Below are positions 17,410 through 26,658 of a stretch of DNA of 64,000 bases, piece by piece. Source of the stretch: Streptomyces huiliensis. Lineage in GTDB: Bacteria > Actinomycetota > Actinomycetes > Streptomycetales > Streptomycetaceae. The stretch covers positions 20,316 to 84,315 of the forward strand of contig NZ_JAIQLH010000051.1 of the NCBI RefSeq assembly GCF_020037025.1. The letters are read 5' to 3'. The notes beneath the pieces were generated by a model that saw only the letters and a program-made list of their open reading frames with translations, did no database searches and was not told where the DNA came from. The position numbers were made by a program, and so were the translations under genes. Each line of letters begins with the position of its first letter. Position 1 is the stretch's first letter.

Positions 17410-18435
17410 TCACGCGGTACCGGGCGCCGGCTTGACGTTGGTGAGCGACACCGCGCGGCGCAGCGCCCGGGCGAGGGTGACGGCGTCGCCGACCGCCCAG
17501 AGGTGGAGGAAGAAGAGGCGCGGCTCGTCCGTCAGGCCGTGGTTGTGCAGTTCGACCAGGTCGATCGAGCCGCGGCGCAGGGTGGCGAGGACGCCCTGCA
17601 CCTCCTGGCCGGTCATGGAGAAGTCCCCGTTGAGCGCGGCCCGGCCGCCGCCCAGCGGCTGGAAGGTGAAGGCCGTGGTGGCGCCGAGGCCGGGCGGGAG
17701 GGCGCGGTCCCCGTCCACGATGGTCTCGCGGCGGATGAACGTGCAGACGTGGACCCCGTTGGCGGTGGTCCCCGGGACGCCGAGCGCGGCGTCGATCCCC
17801 GCCGTGTCCAGGTCGATCCGGCGCGGCGGCGCGGGCGGACGGGGCGGCGGGGCGCCGGTCGTCTCCACCACGGCGCGTACGTCCCGGGCCAGCCGGACGG
17901 GGTCGTGACCGTGCGCGTGGATGTGCATCCACCAGAGCGGCGGGGAATGGGCCAGCAGGTGCTTGTGGATCGCGGTCTGGACGAACCCGTGCCGCTGCAG
18001 GACATCGGTGAGCCGCTGCGAGCGGTCCTCCGGGACGATCACGTCGCCCATGGCCAGGGTGCTGCCGTCGCCGTAGCGGACGAACGACACGTGGGACCCG
18101 AGCGCGAGGCCGGGGGTGACGGTGACGCCGTGCGAGACGACGCGGAGGTCCCAGCGGAGGAAGGGCGTGTGGTAGTAGAGCCCGCGGACCATGTTGCCGC
18201 CGCGGCCGAGCGCCTTCGCGACCTCGGCCCAGGTCGCGAGGTCGGACGGGACGGGCGTGAGCGGGTGTCCGGCCCGGTGCGCGGGCACCGCGCCGGCAGG
18301 GGTGACGAGGCCGCCTGATCCCAGCCCGGCGGCCGCAGCGGGCGTCAACGCGGCCACGCCCAGGAACTCGCGGCGGCGCACGCCGCCTCCCCGGATTCCT
18401 CGCGCCGACTCCGTGCGCGGCAGGTGAGCGCTCAT
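17410..18435 (-). CDS. Tat-exported DUF1259 protein
   Basis: A 341-residue protein with a twin-arginine signal (VRRREFLGVAALTPAAAAG) and two copies of the DUF1259 module. The first ends LLAHSPPLWWMHIHAHG and the second ends VELHNHGLTDEPRLFFLHL. The HIHAHG and HNHG histidines could bind metal. The function of DUF1259 proteins (LppY/LpqO group in mycobacteria) is unknown. The ATG has a GAGG site nine bases upstream. It converges on the glycosyltransferase with 12 bp between stops. Confidence 0.85.
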   Translation of the reverse strand: MSAHLPRTESARGIRGGGVRRREFLGVAALTPAAAAGLGSGGLVTPAGAVPAHRAGHPLTPVPSDLATWAEVAKALGRGGNMVRGLYYHTPFLRWDLRVVSHGVTVTPGLALGSHVSFVRYGDGSTLAMGDVIVPEDRSQRLTDVLQRHGFVQTAIHKHLLAHSPPLWWMHIHAHGHDPVRLARDVRAVVETTGAPPPRPPAPPRRIDLDTAGIDAALGVPGTTANGVHVCTFIRRETIVDGDRALPPGLGATTAFTFQPLGGGRAALNGDFSMTGQEVQGVLATLRRGSIDLVELHNHGLTDEPRLFFLHLWAVGDAVTLARALRRAVSLTNVKPAPGTA

Positions 18436-19127
18436 CCTTGGGTACCTCGCATCGTGCGAAGGAGATCCGTCTCGCTTTCGGGGACCCGGACACGGTCGGC
18501 CAAAGCGAACACACGCGGGAACTCACGTTCATCCGGGAGGCTTTGGCTCCCGTGTGCCAGGGCCGGTCTAGGCGGGCGGCTGATGTGCGGACAGAGCTCG
18601 GCGGAGCCTGCTCGTCCCGCAGTGTTCCCACAAGGGGATTCCGTGAACTGCGCCCCGCCGGCGCACGGCCGTCCGGGAGCACCCCGCGTGAGGCGGTGCC
18701 CCACCACCGGCGCGCGGCACTGCGATCTCTGCACTATCGGGATAAATTCACCAACACCTCCCGATTCTAGGGCAAAGCGACGGCTTGCGCCGCTCAGGGG
18801 GATGCTCGCCGCATGGGCGCTGCCCGGCGTCGCCACCGCTCCCGGCCTGCCACTCGACTCGGAAGCGCCGCAGCCTTCGCTGCCGCCGCCGACGTCGCCG
18901 GCAGGGCCTTTCCGGTGAAGGGCGTCCCGGCGGCTTTCCGAACGCAGCGCTTCCACGCCACCGTTCGGCGGCGCGCGTTCCCGTCACACGCGCGTTTCAG
19001 GAAGCCCCGCAGCCGTCGCGCGACCCGTGCCGACGCGCCCCGGCACACGCGGCACAGCACCGGCCCGGGAAATCGCCGCATCCCGAACCGGTGCCATGAG
19101 CCCTCCGTCAGGAAGGGTTCCTGCCTA
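18436..19127. other. 692-bp stretch without a supportable gene
   Basis: Overlapping ORFs occur in several frames, but none has a ribosome site together with clean codon use. A TTG-started plus-strand frame (18438-18770) contains the protein-like fragment EIRLAFGDPDTVGQSEHT, perhaps a gene remnant. The stretch includes the promoter of the DUF1259 gene (near 18436) and the downstream region of the secreted protein at 19128. Confidence 0.5.
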
Positions 19128-19553
19128 CTACGGCACTCCGACCGAGTTGTGCGCACTGGCCGGAGCGTACTGGTGGTTGCCGTCGAAGGTGGCGTCATAC
19201 CCGTGGAGGACGAGCTGCGTCAGCGGGAGCGGCGCCGGCAGAGGGGAGTTCTTGCACTCGGCGTACCCGTTGGTGTCCGTGGTCGCCTCGCACAGGAAGA
19301 ACCTGTCCCAGGAAACGGTGAACTTCACCGGCAGCCCGGCGACGGCGGTGCCGTCGACCTTGGTGAACTTGGCCTTCAGGTTGTTCGTTTGCCGTCCGAC
19401 GATGTCGAGGGTGCCGTAGTAGGCGGTGGCGTTCAGCCGCTCGGGGTGATGGTGACGGTCCACGGCGGCAGCGTTGCCGGCAGCAAGACCGACGGTGGCC
19501 GTGACGGCCAGAGCGAGCGCTGTGAACGACGGTCCGAAGGAGACGAGCTTCAT
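19128..19553 (-). CDS. small secreted Ig-like protein
   Basis: A 141-residue exported protein. The ATG at 19553 has GGAAGGG upstream and begins a Sec signal (FTALALAVTATVGLAAGNAAA) that should be cut before VDRHHH. The mature part resembles one bacterial Ig-like (invasin/Big) domain: LKAKFTKVDGTAVAGLPVKF and TTDTNGYAEC. It has two cysteines. There is no wall-sorting signal. I do not recognise a specific family. It is alone, with long gene-poor flanks. Confidence 0.78.
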   Translation of the reverse strand: MKLVSFGPSFTALALAVTATVGLAAGNAAAVDRHHHPERLNATAYYGTLDIVGRQTNNLKAKFTKVDGTAVAGLPVKFTVSWDRFFLCEATTDTNGYAECKNSPLPAPLPLTQLVLHGYDATFDGNHQYAPASAHNSVGVP

Positions 19554-19894
19554 CGAGCCCTTCCACTGGGATGTGGGGGCTGCCACCGGGCAGGCGTGAT
19601 GCCTCGGTGCACGGCCCTACCGTAAGAGACGTATCCACCAACGAAGCCGCCGGACACCAGATACGACAACCGGACCGCCGTACTCCGAATGAGTGACGCT
19701 CCCCCTGTGGGAATTCGCTGCCGCGCTCCGCACGGCTGTGTTCGCGCCGATCGGCCGACAGGCACCACGGTCGGACCCGAAGCCGGCTGATCCTTCGTCA
19801 TCCGTGACGTCGCACTCGCGGCCTCCACTGGGCTCCGCGAGGCGGGGGGCGGGTACGTTCAAGGGTGACCGACGGTGGAACGGAGTGAGCGGCC
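19554..19894. other. 341-bp intergenic region
   Basis: Nothing coding is supportable. It should hold the divergent promoters of the secreted protein and the former XRE gene; GGGTACGTTC at about 19851 resembles a -10 region for the latter. Confidence 0.4.
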
Positions 19895-20660
19895 ATGCGG
19901 TGGAGCGACTACAGCAACGGCGAGCGCATCAAGATCCTGCGCGGTAAGGGCTCTTGGCCGACGCCTACCGGCTGGCGGCGTACGTCGCCAACCTGATGGG
20001 GTCGCGCGACCTGGCCTACGCGGCGATCGGCCACGCCCAGGCGGCGGCGGAGCGGTCGGACGACGCGCTGCGTCTGGCCGAGAAGGCGGCCGTGGACATC
20101 GAGCCGCGGTTCTCGCGGGCGACCGCCGACCAGTTGACCGTCTACGGGTCGCACATCAATTTCGCGGCGGTCGTGGCGAGCCGCATGCAGAACAAGGACC
20201 TGGTCAAGAGCTTCCTGTCCCTGGCGACCGCGACGGGCGCCCGGCTGGGCGCGGAACACCGCGCCTACGGAACCCTGTTCGGCCCGGTCACGGCGGACAC
20301 CCAGGCGGTCGGCATCGCCGTGGCGCTCGGGCAGGCCGGCAAGGCCCTGGAGCTGATCCGGGGTATCCCGGAGACCAGCCTGAGCGCCCTCACCGAGGCC
20401 GCGCGCAACCGCTTCGCGATGGACAAGGCCATGGCCGAGGCCGACGCCCGGCTGTGGGACGCCTCCCTCGACACGCTGGAGAAGGCTCTGGTGCACGCCC
20501 CCGTGTGGGCCCGCCACCAAGCGCTGCCAGCGTGATCATGCAGAAGGTCGGACGGGCCTCGACCGCCCGCGTCCGGCGGGTGTCGGCACTGATCGGCGTG
20601 CGCCCGGGCACCGAACCGGGCTTTGCCCCGGCAACGGCCACGGCCACGGCCACGCTGTAG
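19895..20660 (+). pseudogene. decayed XRE regulator, paralogue of the next gene
   Basis: Three pieces in three different frames match the intact gene at 20759. ATG 19895 reads MRWSDYSNGERIKILRGK, like the paralogue's ASWADLTTGKRIKALRGS, then about 140 codons covering the HTH and middle are deleted. The frame moves and continues LADAYRLAAYVANLMGSRDL through VWARHQALPA to a stop at 20535. A second frameshift is needed for the tail VIMQKVGRASTARVRRVSALIG. Without the HTH it cannot act as a DNA-binding regulator. The middle frame alone could still make a 193-residue helical protein, but has no start signal. Confidence 0.8.
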
Positions 20661-20758
20661 CTGCTACTCCGCCCCTGCCACTCGACACCGGGGCCGAGTG
20701 CCGCGCCGCCTACCATCGGGGTGGAAGTCACCGAACCCTCCGACCTCTTGGGGTGTCC

Positions 20759-21970
20759 ATGGCCAGTTGGGCGGACCTGACGACCGGCAAGCGCATCAAG
20801 GCCCTGCGCGGCTCCGACATGACGCAGCAGGGCCTCGCCGAGGCGGCCGGCGTGTCCCTTGCCCTGGTGCAGAAGGCGGAGCAGGACAAGGGGGATCTCT
20901 CGGTGGGCTCCCTGCTGAAGTTCGCCGCCGCGCTGCGCACGGACGTGTCCGTGCTGCTCGGCCAGCAGGCGCCGCGGCACGGCATGAACCGCGAGGACCG
21001 CACGGCGCTGCGGCGCCTCTCCGACGCCGTCCACGACAGTGCGTTGGGAGACTGGGACGCGATCGAGGACCCGAGCGGCGTCGGGGAACTCGCCCGCGCC
21101 CGGGACGAGGCATGGGCCGCCTACTGGGCCGGTGACAACACCCAGGTCAGCACGCTCGCTTCCAAGGTGCTGATGGAGGGGCACGCCCGGTACGCGACCG
21201 CGACGGACGCCGAACGGGAGCGGCTCGGGGCGATCCTGGCGAGCACCTACCGGGTGGCCGCGTCCTGCGCCAACGGGCTCGGGCAGCGGGATCTCGCCCT
21301 CGGGGCCCTGGTCTCGGCGAAGCGGTGGGCCACCACGGCCGACGACCCGGTGCTCCTCGCGCTCCTGGAGTCCACCCTGTCGTGGGTGTACCTCCGCAGC
21401 GCCAAGCTCCCTCGGGCCATGGCCGTCGCCGAGCGGGCCGCCCTGACGGTGGAGCCGAGGTTCAGCCGCGCGACGCAGCCGGAACTGGTCGCCTACGGGC
21501 GGCTGATGATCTCCGCCGCGGTCGCCGCCTCCCGTCACGAGGACGAGGACGCGGCCCAGAACTACCTGTCACAGGCGACGGCGGCAGCCGCCCGCCTCGG
21601 CCGGGACGTTGACCTCTACGGCACGAGCTTCGGACCGACCGCGGCCAAGGCGGAAGCCGTTGGCGTGCAGGTGGCGCTGAAGAACTTCGGGCGCGCATTG
21701 AAGCTTGCCGCCGAACCCGGGATGCAGTGCCTGCCTCGCACCATGTCCATGGTCGCGAGGAACCGGTACAGGCTCGACGTGGCTCTCGCCCAATGCGCTG
21801 CCGGGCTCTACGACAAGGCCGGCGACACGCTCATCGAGGTGGGGCTCGAAGCCCCAGAGTGGGTGCGGCACCAGGCCCTGCCCGGGGTGATCGGCCGACG
21901 GCTGGCGAAGGTCTCCTCGGCAAAGGTCCGCAGCATCGGCGAGCTCATCGGCGTGCCCTTGATCGCGTGA
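20759..21970 (+). CDS. XRE-family regulator with helical C-terminal domain
   Basis: A 403-residue protein. Residues about 10-65 form an XRE helix-turn-helix (MTQQGLAEAAGVSLALVQKAEQ...DLSVGSLLKFAAAL). The remaining 330 residues are TPR-like helices, as in large Streptomyces XRE proteins of unknown ligand. ATG 20759 is chosen; an in-frame GTG two codons upstream is possible. It lies next to its own decayed copy, so the locus arose by tandem duplication. Three or four small genes follow after a structured terminator. Confidence 0.88.
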   Translation: MASWADLTTGKRIKALRGSDMTQQGLAEAAGVSLALVQKAEQDKGDLSVGSLLKFAAALRTDVSVLLGQQAPRHGMNREDRTALRRLSDAVHDSALGDWDAIEDPSGVGELARARDEAWAAYWAGDNTQVSTLASKVLMEGHARYATATDAERERLGAILASTYRVAASCANGLGQRDLALGALVSAKRWATTADDPVLLALLESTLSWVYLRSAKLPRAMAVAERAALTVEPRFSRATQPELVAYGRLMISAAVAASRHEDEDAAQNYLSQATAAAARLGRDVDLYGTSFGPTAAKAEAVGVQVALKNFGRALKLAAEPGMQCLPRTMSMVARNRYRLDVALAQCAAGLYDKAGDTLIEVGLEAPEWVRHQALPGVIGRRLAKVSSAKVRSIGELIGVPLIA

Positions 21971-21980
21971 CCCATACGGA

Positions 21981-22020
21981 GCGTACGAGTCACCCTCGGT
22001 GACCTCAAGAGGTCGTACGC
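21981..22020. terminator. branched hairpin terminator
   Basis: Outer 8-bp stem GCGTACGA / TCGTACGC encloses two competing inner hairpins, GTCACC-ctc-GGTGAC and GACCTC-aa-GAGGTC. It starts 11 bp after the XRE stop. Confidence 0.65.
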
Positions 22021-22063
22021 TTCGTCGGTTCTCCCGCCACGCCTGTCGCAGCAAGATGCGGGC

Positions 22064-22528
22064 ATGCCGGGAAAACAGTGGGGCGACCCCCAACCCTCCC
22101 CTGAGTCACGCCGTTCGGCGAGCGACCGCGAACGCCGTCGCCGCCTCCTGGACACCGCGTCCGGCTTCGTGTCGTCCGTCGAGCCGTTCCCTTGTGTGAT
22201 CTACGTCCACGCGCCGACTGCGGCCGAACTCGCGCCGGCCCGACAGGAGTGCCAGGACTGCGCCTACGCGCTCGGCTGGCACGTCATCGACGTGATCGCT
22301 TGGGCCGGCAAGCGGTGCGGGTCCGCAGAGCGCAGGCACCTCGACCGAGCCCTCGGGCACTTCTCAGGACGCGGGGCCGCGGCTCTCCTGACGCTCCACC
22401 GCGCCATGTTGCCCCGCTCGGAGGAGCGGTACCGCGCCATCGTCGCCGCCATAGCGGCCCACGGCGGCTTCGTGCACTTCAGGAAGCCCGCAACGGGGGC
22501 TACGGCAGCCGAGAGGGGCAAGGGGTAA
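22064..22528 (+). CDS. hypothetical protein resembling a serine-recombinase N-domain
   Basis: A 154-residue protein with no firm family. After a basic N-terminus, VIYVHAPTAAELAPARQECQ, YALGWHVIDVIAW and LDRALGHFSGRGAAALLT follow the alternating strand/helix order of the serine-recombinase (resolvase) catalytic fold. The catalytic serine position that normally follows Y-x-R is not a serine here, so recombinase activity is unlikely. It is the first of a chain of four small genes that overlap by one to four bases. Start ATG 22064 has no strong ribosome site. Confidence 0.6.
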   Translation: MPGKQWGDPQPSPESRRSASDRERRRRLLDTASGFVSSVEPFPCVIYVHAPTAAELAPARQECQDCAYALGWHVIDVIAWAGKRCGSAERRHLDRALGHFSGRGAAALLTLHRAMLPRSEERYRAIVAAIAAHGGFVHFRKPATGATAAERGKG

Positions 22529-22716
22529 TGGTGCGATACGGCAACTGGGCCACCGACACCCGTGACGGCCGGGTCGGCCAGGTCGTGCGCCAGACGTTCA
22601 CGCACATCGTGCTGAGCGCGCCGGACGGCGGGAGCGAATGGGACTGCCCGTACGACGAACACCGCATCGCCACGGTGCGGGAGCTGAAGGACGCCGGCCT
22701 CTGGGAGAAGCGATGA
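22528..22716 (+). CDS. small hypothetical protein (62 aa)
   Basis: The start ATG overlaps the preceding stop in TAATG. The sequence (RYGNWATDTRDGRVGQVV, then VLSAPDGGSEWDCPYDEHRI) looks like a small beta-barrel, as in short Streptomyces proteins found beside XRE genes. Function unknown. Confidence 0.65.
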   Translation: MVRYGNWATDTRDGRVGQVVRQTFTHIVLSAPDGGSEWDCPYDEHRIATVRELKDAGLWEKR

Positions 22717-22886
22717 ACGCCGTTCCGAAGGCGCCGCGTTCACGCCTGACGCTCCGCGTCTCCCGGGACGGCGGCCGGACGTACGAGACCACGGTCACCC
22801 ACCTCCCCCACACCGACCGCCCGCCGGACTCACCCCTCCGCTTCCCGCCCTGCACCTGCCCCACCTGCCACCCGAGGAACCGATGA
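22713..22886 (+). CDS. small hypothetical protein with CxCPxC tail (57 aa)
   Basis: The start overlaps the previous stop in ATGA. The middle (LRVSRDGGRTYETTVTH) could be a short beta sheet; the C-terminus CTCPTCHP may bind zinc. Function unknown. Translational coupling is the main support. Confidence 0.6.
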   Translation: MNAVPKAPRSRLTLRVSRDGGRTYETTVTHLPHTDRPPDSPLRFPPCTCPTCHPRNR

Positions 22887-23056
22887 CCACCCTCCACCCG
22901 ATCCCCTTGCCCCACAGCGGCGGCCCCCGGAGGCTCCCGGCACCATCGCCGTGCCCCGCGTGCGACGACGCCTTGGAAACCGCGATGCCGGGAGGCCGGC
23001 CGTGGGCCACCCGCTCGTCGGCGAAGGCTCGCTCCCGATGCCACCGCTCGGGTTGA
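22883..23056 (+). CDS. small hypothetical protein (57 aa)
   Basis: Begins with ATG overlapping the preceding stop in another ATGA and ends at TGA 23054-23056. It contains CPACDDALE, a possible half zinc site, and a basic C-terminus. No family recognised. The overlap pattern supports translation; the composition is otherwise weak evidence. Confidence 0.45.
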   Translation: MTTLHPIPLPHSGGPRRLPAPSPCPACDDALETAMPGGRPWATRSSAKARSRCHRSG

Positions 23057-23065
23057 GGGCGCCTG

Positions 23066-23464
23066 TCAGGCCAGGTCTTGCCGTCGCAGCCAGGCCGGCC
23101 GTATCGGTACGCCGTCCGCGTCCACGGCGGGCTCGTCCGGCGTGGACCCAGGTCGGGGCTTCGCTTCCGGCGCGGCCGGCTCTGCCGGGGCGGCGCTGTC
23201 CTCCAGTAGCTCCGCCACCGTGAAGCGGGTGGCATGGGACTGCCACGAACCGTCGACGACCAGCAGAAAGCCGTCAGCACTACGGAAGAGGCGACGGCGC
23301 TTGTGCTTGAGCGGGTGTGCCGGCCGGTAGTCCCGGGCAGCCTTCTCCAGCCGCGCCAGCGCGTCCGCCCGTTCCCCTCTCACTTGCCCCAGCACACGAG
23401 CCTCGACGTGCTTGCGGTCCCCCATTCCCACAGTCGATTCGACGATCAGCCCCCATGTCGCCAT
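23066..23464 (-). CDS. conserved Streptomyces hypothetical protein
   Basis: A 132-residue cytoplasmic protein beginning MATWGLIVESTVGMGD, a beginning I associate with a small protein common in streptomycetes. The middle is basic (HPLKHKRRRLFRSADGFLLV) and the C-terminal third is Pro/Ala/Glu rich. An ATG four codons further upstream is possible. It converges with the small-gene chain. Function unknown. Confidence 0.7.
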   Translation of the reverse strand: MATWGLIVESTVGMGDRKHVEARVLGQVRGERADALARLEKAARDYRPAHPLKHKRRRLFRSADGFLLVVDGSWQSHATRFTVAELLEDSAAPAEPAAPEAKPRPGSTPDEPAVDADGVPIRPAWLRRQDLA

Positions 23465-23503
23465 GCCCCACCCCATCTCTCCTCGCCGACAGCGACTTTA
23501 GCC

Positions 23504-26254
23504 TCACCCCTCGTCGGCGTGGTTGCTCAGGGCGTCGCGTAGGGCGGCGCGGGAAGTGATGCCGAGTTTGGGGAAGACGCGGTAGAGGTGGGAGCTGACG
23601 GTTCGTGGGGACAGGCGGGTGCGCTCGGCGATTTCCTTGTTCGTCAGGCCGGTCGCGGCGAGCTCGGCGATTCGGCGTTCCTGCCAGGTGAGGGGCGGGG
23701 CGGGCGGGCCCGGCCGGGTCAGGGACCGGTCCGCGAGGCGCAGTTCGGTGCGGGCGCGGTCCGCCCAGGCCGTGCAGCCGAGGCGGTCGAACGTCTCGGC
23801 GGCCGGCACCAGGGCCTGCCGGGCCGCGCGGGGTTCCTTCAGCCGCCGCAGGGTGAAGCCGTAGGCCAGGCGGATGCGCGCCAGCTCGAAGGGGAAGTCG
23901 CCGGCCGCCGGGTACGCCTCGACGCGCGCGTACAGCGTCGTCGCCTCCGCCGGGTCGTCCGCGGTCATCGCGAGGGCGCCGTAGGCGGAGAGGGCCAGCC
24001 GCGGGGACGCCTCCGGCAGGCCCGCCGCGCACGCCGCCAGGGCGTGCCGCCGCGCCTGCTCGCGGCGGCCGCTGTAGAGCGCGGCCTCCACCAGTTCGAG
24101 CAGGGCACGCGGGGCGATCTGGTGGGCGTGCCGGTCGAAGCTGCCCGGCGGCGTCATCCCGATGGCGTAGAGGTACGCCGCCTCGAAGTCCCCTTCGGTG
24201 AGCGCCACTCCGGTGGCGATCGCCTCCGTGATCTGGGTGAGGAGGCCGACCCCGCGCGGACGGGCCCAGGCGTCCACGGCGGACTGCAGCTCCCGCGCGG
24301 CACCGAGCCGCCCCTGCCGGGCCGCCAACTGCCCGAGTACGGCACGGGTGTGGTAGGCGAGGAGGACGTGGCCGTGCGCGGTGCACAGGTCCAGCGCCTG
24401 ATGCCCGGTCCGCTCGGCCTCATCCCATTCGCCGGAGTACATCTGGTCCAGCATCAGCATCCTCAGCATGATCATCACGCTGGACACGGCGCCGGCCTCC
24501 TGCTCCCGTTCGACGGCGCGCCGCAGTTGGGGGCGGTAGTGGCTCAGCACGTCGACGTGGGAGGCGCAGATGCCCAGCCGGGCCAGGTCCCACGGCGCGA
24601 GGTGCGCCTCGGCGGCGAACGCCTGCTCCAGGCGCCCGCGCAGCCCGGCGCCGTCGCGCGCCACGGCGCTCGCGTCCCGGTACAGCGCCGTCAGCGGGTG
24701 GACCCGGTCGCCGAGCGAGTCGAGGATCCGCTCGGCGCGCTGCCACAGGGCGGGGTCGCCCGCGTAGTGGGCCATGGTGACCAGCGCGTCGGCCGCCCGG
24801 GCCAGGGTTCCGTCGTCGGCCCGCGCCATCCCGTCCGGCCACCGTTCGACCGCCGTCGCCAGCCGCTGGAAGGCGGGCGTGACGGCTCCGGCCTGGACGA
24901 AGTCCGCATGGGCCGAGGTGAGGACGGCGGCCAGGGAACCGGCCGTGCCGGGCTCCGGGTCCGAGTGGTGGAGCAACCGTTGCGCCTCGTCCAGCAGCGC
25001 GGCCTGGCCGGCGAGGTAGGCCGCGTCGCCGAGCCGCCGGGAGCGGTCCGCGGGCCGTTCGCTCAGCTCCGCGGCGCGGGTCAGCCAGGCGACGGCGGCC
25101 GCCGCGCCGCCGCGTCGCGTCGCGGAGTCGGCCGCCGCTTCCAGCGCCGCGGCCACCGCCTCGTCCGGGTCGGCGACCGAGGCTGCCAGGTGGCCCGCGT
25201 GCCGTTCGGCGTCGGCCCGGTGCACCCGGGACAGTTCGACGTGGGCGGCCCGACGCTGGTCTGGCGTCGCCAGTTGGATGACGGCGGAGCGGACCAGCGG
25301 GTGCCGGAAGACGAAGTCGCCCGTGGCCGGGTCGACGTCGAGCAGGCCCGACGCGACGGCCGGTTCGACCTCGCGCATCCGGTACCGCGTGGCGTGCACG
25401 CGCCCCCGGAGCCGGCCGGCGGCGGCGCCGTCCAGGGCGCCGCGCAGCAGCTCCGCCCGGACGGCGGGGGCCAGGCGCTCGATCCGCGTGCCGTAGAGCT
25501 GTTGGAGGCGTCGGGGCAGCGGCACGCCGGGGGCGGCGAACAGGTCACCGGCCGGGTGCGGCGCGGCCAGGTAGGGCGGCAGTTCCTGGAGGGCGAGCGG
25601 GTTGCCCCGGGCGTGGTCCAGGACGGCCCGCCGGACGCGCTCGTCGAGACGGGGGTGGCGCTGCGCCAGGAGGCGTCCGGCGTCCTCCTCCGACAGGGCC
25701 GCGACCGGCAGTTCGGGGAGCCGGGCGTGGTCGAAGGCGGAACGCGCCTCGGCCCGCAGGGCGATCAGCATCTTCACGGGAACGGCCGTCAGCCGGCGTG
25801 CCACGAAACCGCACACCTCCGCGCTGGCGTCGTCCAGCCACTGGCCGTCGTCGACCAGCAGGGTCAGCGGTCGTTCGGCGGCGGCCGACGACAGCAGGTC
25901 CAGTACGGCGATGCCGAGGGACATCACGGACGGCGGCTCGCCCTCGCCGCCGCCGAACACCACGTCCAGCACGTCGTGCCGCTTGTCCGGTCGGGCGGTG
26001 CGGCCGAGCAGGGGGTAAAGGCACTGGTGCAGCCCGGCGAACGGCAGCTCCGACTCGGCCTCCACCCCGGTGGCCCGGATGAGTACGTGGTCCGCCCGGG
26101 CCGCCCACCGCGCCGCCTGGTCGACCAGCGCGCTCTTGCCCACCCCCGCCTCGCCGCGCAGCACCAGGGCCTGCCCCCCGGGCGCGGCCACGAACGCCGA
26201 CAGCAGGGCCAGCTCGCGCCCTCGGCCGACCAGGGGCGTTTCCGCCGGTTCCAT
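23504..26254 (-). CDS. LAL-type LuxR-family ATPase regulator
   Basis: A 916-residue transcription regulator of the large ATP-binding LuxR class. The N-terminal AAA-like ATPase has Walker A GEAGVGKSA at about residues 38-46 and a Walker B-like LTLLVDDGQWLDD near 125. A long helical TPR-like middle follows. The C-terminal LuxR helix-turn-helix is LTNKEIAERTRLSPRTVSSH. ATG 26254 has GGGGGAA just upstream and aligns with the normal LAL start (LVGRGREL); the longer open frame upstream is not needed. Targets are unknown; LAL proteins often activate secondary metabolism or carbon use, and no cluster adjoins it directly. Confidence 0.92.
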   Translation of the reverse strand: MEPAETPLVGRGRELALLSAFVAAPGGQALVLRGEAGVGKSALVDQAARWAARADHVLIRATGVEAESELPFAGLHQCLYPLLGRTARPDKRHDVLDVVFGGGEGEPPSVMSLGIAVLDLLSSAAAERPLTLLVDDGQWLDDASAEVCGFVARRLTAVPVKMLIALRAEARSAFDHARLPELPVAALSEEDAGRLLAQRHPRLDERVRRAVLDHARGNPLALQELPPYLAAPHPAGDLFAAPGVPLPRRLQQLYGTRIERLAPAVRAELLRGALDGAAAGRLRGRVHATRYRMREVEPAVASGLLDVDPATGDFVFRHPLVRSAVIQLATPDQRRAAHVELSRVHRADAERHAGHLAASVADPDEAVAAALEAAADSATRRGGAAAAVAWLTRAAELSERPADRSRRLGDAAYLAGQAALLDEAQRLLHHSDPEPGTAGSLAAVLTSAHADFVQAGAVTPAFQRLATAVERWPDGMARADDGTLARAADALVTMAHYAGDPALWQRAERILDSLGDRVHPLTALYRDASAVARDGAGLRGRLEQAFAAEAHLAPWDLARLGICASHVDVLSHYRPQLRRAVEREQEAGAVSSVMIMLRMLMLDQMYSGEWDEAERTGHQALDLCTAHGHVLLAYHTRAVLGQLAARQGRLGAARELQSAVDAWARPRGVGLLTQITEAIATGVALTEGDFEAAYLYAIGMTPPGSFDRHAHQIAPRALLELVEAALYSGRREQARRHALAACAAGLPEASPRLALSAYGALAMTADDPAEATTLYARVEAYPAAGDFPFELARIRLAYGFTLRRLKEPRAARQALVPAAETFDRLGCTAWADRARTELRLADRSLTRPGPPAPPLTWQERRIAELAATGLTNKEIAERTRLSPRTVSSHLYRVFPKLGITSRAALRDALSNHADEG

Positions 26255-26658
26255 GCTTCCCCCACGTCCACGCGCGACCGCCCGGTCCGTCCCGGGCGGT
26301 CGCGCGGTGATCATCATGTACACGACGTAGCATGCCAGCCCGGTGGCGCGGCCCGCGCTTGTCGGCGAGCGTTCGGCGGTGGGGTGAGCCAAGGTCGTCG
26401 TCTCGCGGGATGCCCGGAGGAGGCGAAGGGGCGCCGCCGGCCGGTGGGAGGTGTGGCCTATGCGGAGGCTGGTGGTGGATGCGGCGCGGGATGGAACAGG
26501 TGGAACGGGACGTCGCGGTTGAGGCGGAAGCGATGCTGTCGCCGCGGCGCGGACCAGGCAACGCGAACGGCCGGTCGGTGCTGTGACCGACCGGCCGTTC
26601 CGGTGTCGTGCTGCTGCTCTCTCGGCGCCGCTTGGCGCCCAGGTCGCGTCGTTGCCGC
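26255..26658. other. 404-bp intergenic region with a strong hairpin
   Basis: Holds the promoter region of the LAL gene and, at 26565-26600, a long terminator for the secreted protein at 26659. No gene is supportable in the rest. Confidence 0.6.
26565..26600. terminator. 15-bp-stem terminator
   Basis: Perfect stem GAACGGCCGGTCGGT / ACCGACCGGCCGTTC with a 6-nt loop, about 60 bp after the stop of the minus-strand secreted-protein gene. Confidence 0.85.

Noticed and set aside
18424..18918. 164-residue plus-strand ORF after the DUF1259 gene
   Set aside because: No ribosome site, erratic codon use and no domain; a remnant cannot be excluded.
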